Assembly (NCBI GenBank): GCA_963920525.1
Contig: OY986436.1
Location: 84,848,970 to 84,912,969 of the forward strand
Direction: 5' to 3'
Length of the DNA: 64,000 nt
From: Dichetophora obliterata
Lineage: Eukaryota > Arthropoda > Insecta > Diptera > Sciomyzidae
Positions within the stretch are counted from its first letter, which is position 1; each line of letters starts with the position of its first letter. Below are positions 11,068-22,754 of this stretch, piece by piece. Both the position numbers and the translations under genes were made by a program. The notes beneath the pieces are model-generated. The model made no database searches. It saw only the letters and a list, made by a program, of their open reading frames with translations, and had not been told where the DNA came from.

Positions 11068-11500
11068 TTTTCCTTTACTTCTGACTTCGCGCCATTCGCT
11101 TGTAAGCTAGCCTAGTTGCAAGTCGCAAGCTGTCGTTGGCTTCTTTATATTCAAGTTCATACTTGATTGAAAATTATCAAGCTGGGATTACGAAAGTAAT
11201 TGATTACATCCCCGCTCTGGTTTGTCTATGTAGACAGAGATTTATTTCCCTTCAGGAAAAATCGGAAGGCTTCCATCTAAAAGTGATAAAGAAATATTCC
11301 CCACCGTATCTTTTGAAAGCTTAAGGGTAATTTGTATTTATATTGTTTCCAAACCGTATCTTTTGGAAGCTTAAGGGTAGTATTGTATTTATATTGTTTC
11401 CTTACTGCTTCTTTAAGAATGCATTTGGAAACTTTTATTTATTTTCAAGCAATGACAATAGAAAATATTAATATCATTGTTTTCTAGCCGCTTATTGTAG
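11068..11500. other. No gene; short tandem duplication
   Basis: No gene. A unit of about 50 bp (ACCGTATCTTTTG, AAGCTTAAGGGTA, then ATTTATATTGTTTCC) occurs twice in tandem at about 11303-11350 and 11353-11401. Confidence 0.6.
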
Positions 11501-11504
11501 AATT

Positions 11505-11572
11505 CGATAGTCTAGTGGTAGTGCGCTTGACTGTCGCTCAGGGTTCCCGTGTTCGAATCCTGGCCGGGCATT
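11505..11572 (+). other. tRNA-like sequence (SINE head or pseudo-tRNA)
   Basis: An A box (TAGTCTAGTGG, 11508-11518) and a perfect B box (GTTCGAATCC, 11551-11560) are correctly spaced for RNA polymerase III. The anticodon arm CTTGA / TCAGG pairs around a 7-base loop with GTC in the anticodon position, pointing to an Asp-like ancestor. The T arm pairs poorly and the 7-base acceptor stem does not pair at all, so I do not call a functional tRNA. It most likely heads a SINE. Confidence 0.6.
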
Positions 11573-11579
11573 TTCGTAA

Positions 11580-11835
11580 CAAGGGAGAGGATTGTTTCCA
11601 CATTAATTCTTAGATCAGGGAAGAGGACTGCTTGTAATTCGCTTTTTAAAACAGCGGAGAGGACTGTTTCCACATTCATTTTTAACACAGCTGAGAGGAA
11701 TGTTTCCCTCTAATGACATTCTATGTAAAAAAAGCAATGGAGTGTGCAACAAAGGGGAATGCTTCCTACATTCCATGGAATGTTTCCTGGTAACATCCGG
11801 GAATGCTCACATTTCTTGGAGGGTTATGTTCTTAT
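11580..11835. repeat. Degenerate repeats with GAGAGGACTGTTTCC
   Basis: Five or more blocks of roughly 38-45 bp share (G)AGAGGACTGTTTCCACATTC-like sequence, for example near 11586, 11622, 11658, 11694 and 11765. They directly follow the tRNA-like sequence and may be the SINE body, but similar TTTCC blocks also occur before it. Confidence 0.55.
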
Positions 11836-11879
11836 CTGAGCACTGCCATGTTGTGCATAATCAGATACACACAAATCTA

Positions 11880-12075
11880 GTGCTCGACCGATTAATCGGC
11901 ATCGGCATCGGCTGGTATCGGCAGCAAATTCCAGCATCGGCATCGTCATTGGTTCAAAATTATAAAGACGGAATCGGTATTATATCGCCATCGGTTGAAA
12001 TTCAAGAATTGGTATCAGCTTTGTATCGGCATTGGTTGAAAAAAAAGAATCAGCATCGGCAGCAGTATCGGTGAA
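11880..12075. repeat. Left subterminal ATCGGCATCGG repeats
   Basis: GCATCGG/TATCGG words recur about every 6-20 bases. The same words fill the right end (13705-13915) in the complementary arrangement, which ties both to one element. Confidence 0.8.
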
Positions 12076-12298
12076 AATTGCCAACTTAGCGATTAAGTGC
12101 ACCACTAAAAATATTACATGAAAAATAACAAACAAAAAATTACATGTGAGTCTGTCAGTTTTTAGTTGCAAAAGTTTTGCAAAAAAAAAATTAAAGAAAT
12201 GAAGCAGCGTTTAAAAAAACTATTTAACTCGTCATTTTGAATATGCTAAAAGCAGTCTACAACTCCTCGTATCTATTATGGGAAAATTAGACATGACG

Positions 12299-12481
12299 AA
12301 GGTAGTGTTAGGGCGGAGAGCCGGTGACCGAAACTGTCAAAACGTAGTTGACATTTCATACAAAATCTGCAACCAACGGGAATGCAATATGAAACAAAAA
12401 ATTGGCAAAAATACCAAAATGGCTGAGTTTGACAGTTATGGTCACTAAGAAAGAGAACACATTCAGCCCTAACACTACTTT
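12299..12481. mobile_element. Small inverted-repeat element inside hAT
   Basis: Ends AAGGTAGTGTTAGGGC (12299-12314) and GCCCTAACACTACTTT (12466-12481) are inverted copies. Further inside, GTGACCGAAACTGTCAAA and TTTGACAGTTATGGTCAC also pair. At 183 bp it looks like a MITE that landed in the transposase gene. No clean target duplication was seen. Confidence 0.6.
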
Positions 12482-12483
12482 TC

Positions 12484-13063
12484 CTAACACTAGTTCCTAC
12501 TATGGTATCTACTATTGTAGATCCGCGTTTTAAGCAAATGTATTTTTCTGACATAGAAATTAAGAAATGTTGCTATGCCATGAAAAAGTATTTAAAAAGT
12601 GTTTGTGTTAAAGTTGATGAAGTTAGTGCGATCGTTGAAGATGGTGGATTTAGTGCTATCGTTGAAGATAATGAACTTGAAACTTATTTTTCTACTCTAC
12701 CTCTCTCTTCAAAGTAAAACATGAATTCTCTTTGGGATTTACATGACCAACAAATTCTGCCAAACAGTGTCAATTAAATAACGAAAATGTCTCTATTTCA
12801 AACAGAGCTTGATAAGTTTTTACTTGAGTGCCTTATACCAAGGGACTCCAATATTTTCGAATACTGGCATCAGAGTTCGTATAAAATACTCAAAAATGGG
12901 CGATTAAATATCTCTCAGCTCCTCTGTCTAGCGTTGCAAGTAAGCAACTTTTTAGTGCCGCTGGGCAATTATATAATGATAGGAGATGTAGTCTAAAAGG
13001 AGTAAGTGCTGAAAAATTGCTTTTTTTACATTATGATATTCAATTGCTTAGTTTCAATTATTA
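12484..13063 (+). pseudogene. hAT transposase C-terminal half
   Basis: The frame from about 12500 gives a TIVDPRFKQMYF block, the conserved DPRFK region late in hAT transposases. From 12787 follows the dimerisation domain: ELDKFLLECLIPRD, FEYWHQ, then after a frameshift near 12935 KQLFSAAGQLYNDRR and EKLLFLHYDIQLL, ending at a TAA near 13063. In the family this C-terminal part holds the last catalytic Glu region and the dimer interface. The N-terminal zinc finger and first catalytic Asp are absent, and a stop separates the two blocks at about 12715. Non-functional. Confidence 0.82.
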
Positions 13064-13153
13064 AAATATTTTCAAGTTTTTAAAATTTTTTTTTTTTGTA
13101 CCTGTTTTATACCATAACACAATCTATAATTTATACTCATGCTATATGGATAT

Positions 13154-13583
13154 TAGGGTGGGGCGATTTGAACATCTTAATGGGCGCTTCGCGTTTCTGA
13201 TTCTTGGGATTGTACTGAGCAAAAAAGTTCACTAGACCATACGTCTACGGTGAAAATAGAGCTTCCAGATTTTGACTTGCAGTTTTTTCTCAAACGTTTG
13301 TCACGTTTTTTTTTATATTTTTGCCTATAACAGCCAAACCATTGAGATTTTCGATCCAATACTAAGACAAAAATCTCAATGGTTTGGCTGTTATAGGCCA
13401 AAATATCAAAAAAAAATAACGTGACAAAAGTCTGAGAAAAAACTGCAAGTCAAAATCTCGTAGCTCGATTTTCACCGTAGACGTATGGTCTAGTGGACTT
13501 TTTTGCTCAGTACAATCCCAAGAATCAGAAACGCGAAGCACCCATTAACACTTTTTTCCTTCCATACTAATAGCCCCACTCTA
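13154..13583. mobile_element. Foldback hAT MITE, 8-bp target duplication
   Basis: 430 bp, starting TAGGGTGGGGC and ending GCCCCACTCTA. It is flanked by a perfect 8-base duplication ATGGATAT (13146-13153 and 13584-13591). Almost the whole element is one palindrome: arms of about 175-190 bp with a loop of roughly 25 bases around 13346-13372. Landmarks are ACCATACGTCTACGGTGAAAA in the left arm and its complement in the right. No coding capacity. It sits inside the older hAT at 11878-13923, so it arrived later. Confidence 0.88.
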
Positions 13584-13704
13584 ATGGATATGCAATTATT
13601 TTACTTTTTAAGGAATTAGTTTTACTTCTTTTTTTATATGTTGAATAAATAAAACACGTAGATTTTTTGTATTTAAATATTTTCTTTTATTATAATTTAA
13701 TTTT

Positions 13705-13915
13705 AATGTTCGACTGATAAATCAGCATCTGCTTTGGTGTCGGCAGGAAATAGAGGCATCGGCATTGGTATCGGCATCGGTTCAAAATTATAGAATCGGC
13801 ATCGGTTTGATATCGGCATCAGTTGGAATTCAAGAATAGGCATCGTTATCGGGTTTTAAAATGCTGTCAACATCGGTATCGGCATCGGCATTGGTGCAAA
13901 AATCGAGAATCGGTC
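13705..13915. repeat. Right subterminal ATCGGCATCGG repeats
   Basis: Counterpart of 11880-12075. GGCATCGG, GGTATCGG and related words repeat up to the terminal ATCGGTCGAGCACTA. Confidence 0.8.
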
Positions 13916-14007
13916 GAGCACTACTCAAATCCCATTGAACAGATTTTGATATGACACTTGTTAAGCCATGCACTACTGTGCTGTGCGAGGCTAGCTCGAC
14001 CATAAAT

Positions 14008-14062
14008 CCCAAAACTCAATAGTGCGTTAGGTCGGTCGGCCGTTGATCGTACTTTGGTCTGC
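14008..14062. repeat. Dispersed repeat, copy 1 of 3
   Basis: The block ACTCAATAGTGCGTTAGG, then TCGGTCGGCC and TGATCGTACTTTGGTC. An inverted partial copy lies at 17156-17192 and another at 35854-35884. Boundaries of the parent element are unknown. Confidence 0.6.
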
Positions 14063-15238
14063 GTTGTAAAATCTTAACGAAACAAGTGTCAAAACAGACG
14101 ACCTCAAAACTTTACAAAACTTAATGTTGCGTTGACAGATCTTGCTTCTGCCATTTCGGTGATGCCAAAAAAAGCAGGTATTCAAAAAATCCCACAAAAC
14201 TACCCTTTATCCCAAATCATGCGGTTTTTAATGGGTGCGGATTTAATTTGAATAAAGCAATAAAAAATAAATAATTATTGTTATAAAATCCTAAAACGAC
14301 CTACTTTAAAAAGTTAAGATATTTTTTTTAATGTATGTTTAATATAATAAGGGTTTTCTTGCAAAGTGGCAATATAATTTAAGCAATTAGTTATTTTTAT
14401 CAGGCAGGGTATACGAACAGTCCTTAAAGTCGATTGTGCATTTGCAGTATATATGTCAGCTGCAATATATTGTCATATGTTGTCAATAAGTTTTTAAGAT
14501 GCAATTTTTAAAATTAGAAGAAGAATAAAATATTTGTTACTCTTGTTCCGATTCACAAATTGTACCTCATTGATTTTTTACGGTCTTCTGATAAAAAATT
14601 AATGAACTTTCGAAAAACGAAAACCTTTCTTCATGATAAAGGCTTGCCACCTCGTTTGCTCACCTAAATCAAAGAGCAAATAAATCTGGTTTGTGAGAAG
14701 GCTTCTCCATTCAAATTTATAAAGCTGATAAACTTATACGCTTTATACTATTTATAAGGTTATTGCTCATTTGCATGAAACCCCATAATACGAGTACGTG
14801 AAATAAAAGAAGTATTCACTATCCAGAGCATTTGGCTGTGCATTTGAGCACGACCAAAATATTTACGCTTTTATGCACTTAACACTGAGAATATTTTAAA
14901 ATAAAATATAGGCAAAAAAATCGCCCATTGCTCAGTGAAAATCGTATTCTAGAAATCAAAATAAGAAACTTTGCTATACCTCTAAAACGAATTCTGATGC
15001 CCCAACTTTTGACTTTTGTCCCGTAGGGTCAAATTTTGAAAAATCCCTTTTTGACTCATTTAGAGTACCCCAATCGAGTCCAAATGTATGACCGAGCCCC
15101 ACTAACTTTGGAAGGCCGATCCACTCATGCCAGTGGCACACTAGGGTCACACACCAGGATGCTTAAACAGGTTTCGTTCATGTGCTTATAAAACAGCTGA
15201 CATTTGTCGCGTGAAAATGGAAGAAAAACAAAAAACAT
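14063..15238. other. No gene seen
   Basis: No coding signal, RNA gene or bounded repeat recognised. The part at 14990-15170 is less AT-rich (CCAGTGGCAC, GGAAGGCCGATCC) but matches nothing I know. Confidence 0.5.
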
Positions 15239-15242
15239 TTAA

Positions 15243-15719
15243 CCCATTTTCTACCGCTGGTCGTATGTCCGATCAGTGAAAGGACCCATCATACTTACAC
15301 TCATATCTCCTTACGCTATCATAGGAATTTGATAACTTTTTTTTAAATCAAGTCTGAGTTGTACTTTCTTAAGGGTCTATTGAAAAATTGTTCAAAATTT
15401 TTAAACTAAGTCTTTCGGGGCTGGAAAGAAAAATCATGATTTTTGGACTATTATTGGCTTTATGAGAAAATTTTTAACAAAAAACCTCAAAATTTTTCTA
15501 AACAATAGTTGAAGGTTACTGGAGGAATTTTTTTTACCATATTTGATCATCTTTTACGTTGCTGGTCGCAAAAACGACCACTACATTTTTTTTCTCGCCA
15601 AAAAATTTCAAATCACTAAGTAATCTGAGCATTTGCAACTTATTTTTGGACCTCAATTAATTATATTTAGAAGCTCGACACTTTTTCTCAAAAAACTAAG
15701 GAGCCCGGTAGAAAATGGG
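15243..15719. mobile_element. piggyBac-like MITE candidate
   Basis: TTAA (15239-15242) precedes CCCATTTTCTACCG. The right end is its inverse, CGGTAGAAAATGGG, followed by TAAA, one base away from the expected TTAA. A TTAA target and ends starting CCC are marks of piggyBac elements. Inner words GCTGGTCG and GGTCGT also recur. No transposase is present. Confidence 0.5.
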
Positions 15720-15982
15720 TAAAGTGCACCAAAATATAGACCATTGATGAAATTAATGTACTAGTTGATAGTTTGAAGCAGATTGAAGTTTTTACGGTAT
15801 AGGTTGATATTTTTATGGTCTCTTGATAATTATCTTGATAATTATCGGCATGTTCATATTTAATTTATGAAATATTTTCTTTTCCTAGCCAACACCTGAT
15901 TTTGACAAATAAGACATACGTTAATAAATTTCACAATCAAAAGTGTGGTGTGTTCACGAAAACCTAACTAAAAACTACAAGT

Positions 15983-16026
15983 CCTCAACTGCACTGACAA
16001 GTGCACTGAATTGCAAATACCCCTTT
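15983..16026. repeat. Dispersed 40-bp repeat, copy 1
   Basis: CTCAACTGCACTGACAAGTG then CACTGAATTGCAAATACCCC. A close copy in the same orientation lies at 35641-35680. It may be the end of an unidentified element. Confidence 0.6.
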
Positions 16027-16148
16027 TGTAATATATGTGCAGCAGAGATGTAGTGATTGAGCTAACTCATCGTGGTGAGTTCACTAGTAGCAAGAAAACT
16101 TACTATAATTTTTTCAAAGAAAAAATCAATATTTTATTTTTAATATTT

Positions 16149-16754
16149 CTAGCTGAAACCCGGCGCGTTGCTGCCACGCCCTCATTGCCAAACTTCCATA
16201 AAATGTTATCAGTGAACCTTTATGTGTAAATTGAGTTCGTATACTGAATTCCGAGGCTGTGTGACCTATAACTCCAAAGCATTTCGATATCGCAAATTTG
16301 GGCTGTATGGAAGGTGTCATTTACCATTTTACAACGTCCATCAAATTTGATTAGTGAAACGGCATGTGTAAATTGTGGTTGAATACCGAATTCCGAGGCT
16401 GTACAACCTATACTTCCGAAGTTATTCGATATCGCAAATTTGGGAGGTGTGGCACCTCCTTGTTTAACGCCCATAAAATTGTGTCAGTGAAACGGCATGT
16501 GTAAATCGTGGTCGAATAATGAATTTTTAGGCTGTGCGGCCTACAACTCCAAAGCTATTCAATATCGCGAATTTGGGTTGTATGGGATGTGCCACGCCCC
16601 CTTGTTCAACGCTGCCCGTACTGCGACTAAAACCTGCACATGAATGCGAATAACCAATTTGGAGAAATTCTTCGCGATCGAATGAACGGTGTAGAAATGT
16701 ATTCAGGACACACAAACAAACCAACAAACGTACATTCATTTTTATTTATATAGA
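16149..16754 (-). mobile_element. Helitron-like element with tandem repeats
   Basis: On the minus strand it begins TCTATATAAATAAAAATG, continues with GAATGTACGTTTGTTGG and GTTCATTCGATCGCG, and ends GCGCCGGGTTTCAGCTAG. The start matches the element at the right edge of the window (63906 onward) and the end matches the one at 62701-63066. A TC start, a CTAG-type end behind a GC-rich hairpin, and no target duplication fit non-autonomous Helitrons of the HINE/Helentron kind. About three internal tandem units lie between. The minus-strand frames over this region are chance readings of the repeats. Confidence 0.75.
16185..16600. repeat. Tandem repeats of about 135-142 bp
   Basis: Three diverged units share CAGTGAAACGGCATGTGTAAAT, GAATTCCGAGGCTGT and CGATATCGCAAATTTGGG blocks. 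The ATATCGC anchor recurs near 16286, 16428 and 16561. Internal tandem repeats are common in Helitron-like elements of flies. Confidence 0.85.
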
Positions 16755-16759
16755 TTATT

Positions 16760-19200
16760 TATAATACATTAATTTATGCATTCATTTCAATAGGATATAT
16801 AATTAAATTATATTTATATCATATCAAAATTCTTCAAAATCGTTATTTTATTACTTTAACAGCATAAAATTTTAAAAAAATCACACCAATAATAAAATTC
16901 CACGATTATCCATTGAAAATCTTTATTACCATCGAAATACAAAAAATACCCACATATTAAAATTTCTCAACGAAAATGCAACCCAGCATTGGCATGGAAT
17001 GTTAAACGCACGAGCTAGAAGAAAAATTCTCTACTTACAACTTTGATCGTACTTTCCCTCTGCTTTAGATTTTTACTGGATGAGGTCAACGCAAATTCTG
17101 AGGTCGAATTTAGTAATACTTCATAAGAACTCGTTGTTTCTAGTGTAGCTGTGAAAGGCCGACCAACCTAACGCGCTATTGAGTTGTGGGCCTAAGACTT
17201 TCGTCTAGTGATCGAGAGGGTGAAAATCCAATCCGGCTTACACAAAGGATATCTTATAGAAAGGAAAAAATTTGCCATTCAATCAATCAATCAGAAATAG
17301 GGACATCTGCATTTTTATTTTTAAGGCTGCATGAACATGGTGATTCCGCATAATTGTTAGAATAAAAAATACAAGGATGATGGTCACCCCCTTTGCGAGC
17401 TAGAGAGGAAAAACTGGAAAATAAGTGTCAACACATTTTACTCCATATTTAATGTATGTTTTATCCGATTTTCAAAGTTTATACCATTTTGAGAAATCAA
17501 TCAAATTAACATTAATGTGTTTATAAAACATTTTAAAAAAAGTCACCTTTAAGAAAGTTATGAGCAACTAAATTCTAAAAATTTTCGAATTCAACTTTGA
17601 TAATAAATATCTCGAATATTAAATATATTTTTTGAAAATTTTATGATGTAGTTTTTTTTAATGATAAAGTCTTCATTTGACTTGGCTTTTGATCTTGCCA
17701 TAGAGCTTGAGTAATTAATGCAAACACAACTACTTTTTTATTTTAAATTACTACACGTAAAACAGTTAGTATTTAGTATGGTGCTATTAGAAAACGTTTT
17801 TTGTATCTTTAGTTTGAAGGTCATGTAGTCTCTTTTTCAAGATGCTTTTGACTTTGGAGATTGGTTAAGAGATAAATAAAATATAGAGTAAGACGTAGTG
17901 ACTAATATTTTCAAGTTTTCACTTTTTAGCTCCGAAGAGTGGGAGGGGTGATCCTCATCCACAAAATTTTATACTCGGCTAATCAAGAAGAATCACCTTC
18001 CGTGGGTGTTAATGCTATACCTTGTATATAATTCATGCAGATTTATATATAAAATACAGGTGTTCCTATTTTTTTGCGCATCACTGTACGTATATTTTTA
18101 AGTTAAATGCTATTTTTTCAGAAATTTTGTATTTTGCATGTAAAGATAACTGCTTATAAATAAAAATGAACTGCTGCTTTTTGGTTAAATCAAAATAATC
18201 AATGTAGTTAGTTCATTTTGGCCTTTTTTACCTTTAACTCCATTAACTTTAAAATTATACCGAGAGGACATATTTTGGTAAATATATACTTAAAATATTG
18301 GCATTTTAAAATAAGAAAAATTTGTAGTTCGCCTAAAAAAAAATATTTTAAATAAAGATTTTTTAGGTTTGGTGTATTATTTGATGATAACGTTCCAGTA
18401 ATGAAAAGAATTCAGCTAACCCCTGACAAATTTATTCATGTAAAAATACATATTTTCTTAACTTCATTATGTGACATATTATGTTTTTGCAATTATGTTT
18501 TACGGCAGTAAAGAGCGTTTATCAACATTCGGAGAAGTATTGGTTGTTGTTATTGCAGTGTTGTTGTTGTGTGTGCATGGGTTGACAGTTCCTGCTGCTC
18601 ATTTTCTGTTCATCATTGGTGCATCCGTATATGCATTTGCGTAAATTTAATAATTTTGTTCATATTTCAAGCTGTTGATGAGGATGACGATGAGTGTCAG
18701 TCGTCAGCTCAGTAAACATTTTTTATTAATCAAATCCTTTGGTTCTATGAAAAAAGATGAATCAACATAATAAAAATAAATTTAGAGAGATATTTGACAT
18801 TAAAGTCAGTTGGATTTTTGATTTTGTTGGATTTTCGAAGAATTGCAAAACAAATTTTTTTTTTCCTATTTTATAGAAAGATTTTTTCAACCGGACAAAA
18901 CTTACATTTATTTTCTTTTATCTTTTTATGGCTTTAACCTTAAGAATATTAAGAGGGTTTAAAAAACAAAGTTCTACAGGGTTGAAAAACCTTCAAGAGA
19001 TTACAAAATATAGATTTTGTGCCGAACCAGAGCAAAACAAATTTTTTTTTTGTTCAATTTTGTAAAACGTAAGGAACGAAGGTAAAAATCAAAGGAATGC
19101 TTTTTTATCTTTTTAGTACCTAAATGATAGGACCTCTAAAAATTATTTTGTTCTTAGTTTAGCCTAGCCATTGAAAGGGTTAGGAATATAGCTTTGAAGT
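16760..19200. other. AT-rich DNA, no gene seen
   Basis: No supportable coding region. 17156-17192 carries an inverted copy of the 14008-14062 repeat. A weak tRNA A-box-like word (TCGTCTAGTGATCGAG) lies near 17202 without a B box. 18535-18640 is less AT-rich with GTTGTTGTT triplets. Confidence 0.5.
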
Positions 19201-20300
19201 GCAATTCTCTAACGTAACTGCATATTTCTATCGGATTTATTTGCCTTAATAAGTATTGTGCTGACTCAAGAAGAAGATTCCGACCTTCCTTTGATTCACA
19301 ACACAATGCGACATACGAGTACTTGCAACTCAATCGTCATAAAATAACGGACTGCATCACATTCCATACTTCAACTGAAGGCGCCAAGCTATGATGATGA
19401 GCCCTCAAAGGGACGAAGAAGGCAGGCAGGTAGGCTAAGCCTGAGGAGTGCCTCGACAAGCTAGCTAGCTAGCTTCTGTTGGACTTCGCTGTGTGTTTGT
19501 GAGATGTTAGCAGAGATGATTTATTTGCGACAAGCAGTCAGGCTGGCAAGCAAGGCGGGCCAAAAGTTCTAGCTTTCGTCCTTGGCGCATGCTTTCATTC
19601 AACTCATTGTGGATTGTGGCAAGAAGGATGAGCTGAGCTGAGCTTCGCTGGACTAGCTGTCCAACATAACGGCAACTTATTTTTTTGCAACTGACACTTT
19701 CATGAAATATCTGGGACGCAGCACAGAAGAACTTTTAGCGTAGAGTAGAAGAAGATGCAACCCTGCGTCAGGGTGCTGTACAACTTTTGCAAACAACTCG
19801 AAGCTGACGTAGACCATCTATTGTCTGAGGAGGAACGGAGCAAAGCCATGCGGTGTGGAGTGTCGCTAGTGAGTGGGACAAATATAAGGCAAGTGCGCGA
19901 CTGAGATGCCAACGAATTCCATTAATATTAGGACGTTATTTGAAAGCACATGGATGGACGATTTCCTGGCATTGTTTTGGAACTCAACAGATTCTATGGC
20001 TTGAAATAACAGCCCAGCATTTTGGGGGTACGATAGTGAGGTGAAAAATATGGATTATAGCCATGAATAAGTATGCCAGAGAAAAAGAGAGAAAGAGAAA
20101 GGGAAGCTGGATATATGGGAGGGAAGGGGAAACATCGCACTCGCAAAAGATTTGTAGAGACATTTCTGTAAAATGATTTGCGCAAATTTTCAAAAATTTT
20201 TAGTGTGAGCTTTTCTCTACTTTCTGTCAGGTTGTCCGTCTTTCTGTCCGTGGCCAAGCGAATAAAACCGTCCAACCATTTGTCTTTCACTAAAATGCTT
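19201..20300. other. Less AT-rich stretch, no gene assigned
   Basis: Balanced base composition, a CTAGCTAGCTAGC microsatellite near 19459-19474 and an AG-rich tract near 20078-20105. The frames at 19700-19912, 19853-20044 and 19994-20290 have no recognisable motif. It could be conserved non-coding DNA. Confidence 0.45.
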
Positions 20301-21915
20301 TGAATAGGTTTTTAAGTGAAGTTATAAATCAAATATATATCTGTCTGAAATATACATTATATTCATCCAGCAGGCATTGTTGGATGGGAATGTGGCAAAG
20401 AGATAAAAAGCTATTGCTGCTGAGCTAAAAGAAAAATTAAAAAATTAACAAGTTTTAATGGATAATTGTGGAAAAATGTATGGGCTATCCGCAGCAATCT
20501 GATACTTGTATGTTCTTTTGCAATATTAACAGCAAACTTAGCATTTTCTTTACATACTTATAACACGTGGATGAGCTCTAAATAAGGTTTCTGTATTAAT
20601 TCATGGTAGATTCTAATATGAAAAAATAATGTTTTTCCATCGATACTTATCATACACCCCAAATGTACTACCACAGAATGTCCCAAACTTGGATTTGCGA
20701 AGTAGTTCCTTAGAATTCGACTTAATTAAAAAAAGTAGTGCGGTCAGGGGACCCCGTAAGGAACGAAGTTTCTTATACTTTTTCTTCAACTCCGAATGTT
20801 ATTCGAAATAAAATGCATATATGTTTTTATTATTTCATATCATTTTAAGGCAATTAATGTAAATGAACAAATCCAATCAAAAAGTTTAATTAAATATTTT
20901 AGGAAAAAAATATTTATTTATTAAAAATTATATAAAAAAGTGTAAATTATAAATTATATAAAAATTAAATAATAAAAAATACTAAATAGAATAAAAAGTC
21001 ATGATAAAAAAAGTACTAAATAATGTACGACTTTCGTTCTTAGCGTTCGTATATTATTAAAATAAAAAGATGTAGACGTAGTGAAATGGTAGGAAATTAT
21101 ATAAAGCTTTGGATTGGTAAGAGATATTTGTGAAAATTATTTTGGAATCTGTATTTCGCCAAAAAAAATCCTAGCCTTATGCCCATGATATTTTATTATA
21201 GAAACTGTTTATTGAGTTTTGTGTCAAAACGAAGCAATTTTTGCTTATAAAAGATATGTCTCGTGAAATAATGTAGGAAATGAATGTTTAAACAAAAAAA
21301 AAAAAAAAAAAAAACACACAACTTTGACTTTTTTTTTGAGCAAACATTTATTATTTTAGATTTTTTTAAAAACAATTTATAACATAGAACTAGTGAGGTA
21401 CCTTTCAAAATCCCTTATCCAAAGTGATTTAATTGAACTTTCAGTCAAAGAAAATTTGAGGGAAATCAAATCAAATGATGGAGATATTTGCTTGCAAGAT
21501 CAAAACTTTGAATTTCAATGGTTTTTTTTCATTCTGAGATGATGACCTTGCCTTAAGGAAATGCGTTGTACTTAAAATGTCTTTAGTTTTCAAGATATCG
21601 CTTTAATTTGGATCTCAAAATAATGGAATTTTTTCAAAATACTATCTGTAAAAAATATTATTTAAAAAGCTTTCGTATACCATTAGTTTTCTTTACCAAC
21701 GATTTTTGATTCAAAAATACGTTGTACTGAAAACTATAGTTTTAGATATCGCAATAATTTAGATGTCAAAATAACGGAAATTTATCAAAATTGACTATAT
21801 CTAAGAAATTTCACCATCTGTATTTGTATTCACATATGTTACAAACAGAAATGCTTATTGTAGGGTATCCGTAAGAGAAGTCGTAAAATGTGTAAGTAAT
21901 TTTTGCACATCCTTT
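20301..21915. other. AT-rich DNA, no gene seen
   Basis: Only low-complexity DNA, with a long A tract near 21293-21315. A block near 21477-21530 (GAGATATTTGC, AAAACTTTGAATTTCA) resembles one at 34098-34140, indicating an undefined dispersed repeat. Confidence 0.5.
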
Positions 21916-22754
21916 CAATGCCTAAAACAGTGCTGGGCACACTAATACTATTACAGTTTCTGTAATTTTGTAGTAGTGGTAGTTGAGTCTCGCTCTCAGC
22001 ACTAAAAAAATTGTTGTACAGGTATCAATAAATATGACAATCGGCTCGCTTGTCCAATATTTTATTTTTAGCTAACATTTAATTTTATTTCAATGTTTTT
22101 GTTTTGATTTTAAAATTAAAATCTAAATAAATTTATAAAAATAATTAAAGAATTAAAAAAATTTTCATTAAAAACTTAAATCTAACAAAAAAATATAAAT
22201 AAAACAAGATTTCAATCCAAAAAAATTATATAAAATTCATTGTTTACTACATTCAGTTAATTTTTATTGAATTTTTAAAATGGAAAATAAAATAATTTGG
22301 AAATTCAAAACCTTCTCCAATACTCTCTTCAAACCTTTTTGATTTGCTTTTAATTTTATTTTTTTTAATGTTTTTGTTTTTATCAATATTTTCTAAGTTT
22401 AAATCAAATTAAGTCATTTAAATTATATATAATATAAAAATAAATAAAATTATAAATAAATAAAAATAAAATGAAAGCAAGAAAAAACACCGAGAAATGG
22501 TTCTTCTTGAAAGGGGAATCAAATCGAAAATTGTGGATAGTTCTCTACCCTTATCACCAAAGCATTTGCAAAAGTTTTTGTGAACGTTCTTTAAAAAATA
22601 CCATCTACCAATGGCCTGCATTGTTTCCCCAATGCAAATGATACCAAATATGACTTTTCTTTTGCATTACTATCTATTTCCCTATTTTTTTAACTCCAAT
22701 TAGACTTTAATTATTTTTTTGGAAAATTTTTTTTTTAATTTAAGTGTTAATGCA

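Larger units (their letters stand above)
11878..13923 (+). mobile_element. hAT transposon with nested MITEs
   Basis: The ends are inverted repeats, TAGTGCTCGACCGAT at 11878 and ATCGGTCGAGCACTA ending at 13923. The flanks CACAAATC (11870-11877) and CTCAAATC (13924-13931) agree at 7 of 8 bases, as expected of an 8-bp hAT target duplication after one mutation. Both ends carry many ATCGGCATCGG words, probably subterminal binding repeats for the transposase. The inside holds the C-terminal half of a hAT transposase, one small inverted-repeat element (12299-12481) and one foldback hAT MITE (13154-13583). The zinc-finger and catalytic N-terminal parts are missing. Confidence 0.88.

Noticed and set aside
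11505..11572. Functional tRNA-Asp gene
   Set aside because: The acceptor stem does not pair and the T stem has mismatches, although A and B boxes are good.
16126..16739. Family of related minus-strand peptides (QPKFAISN type)
   Set aside because: They are readings of the tandem units of the Helitron-like element, with start and stop positions that differ by unit.
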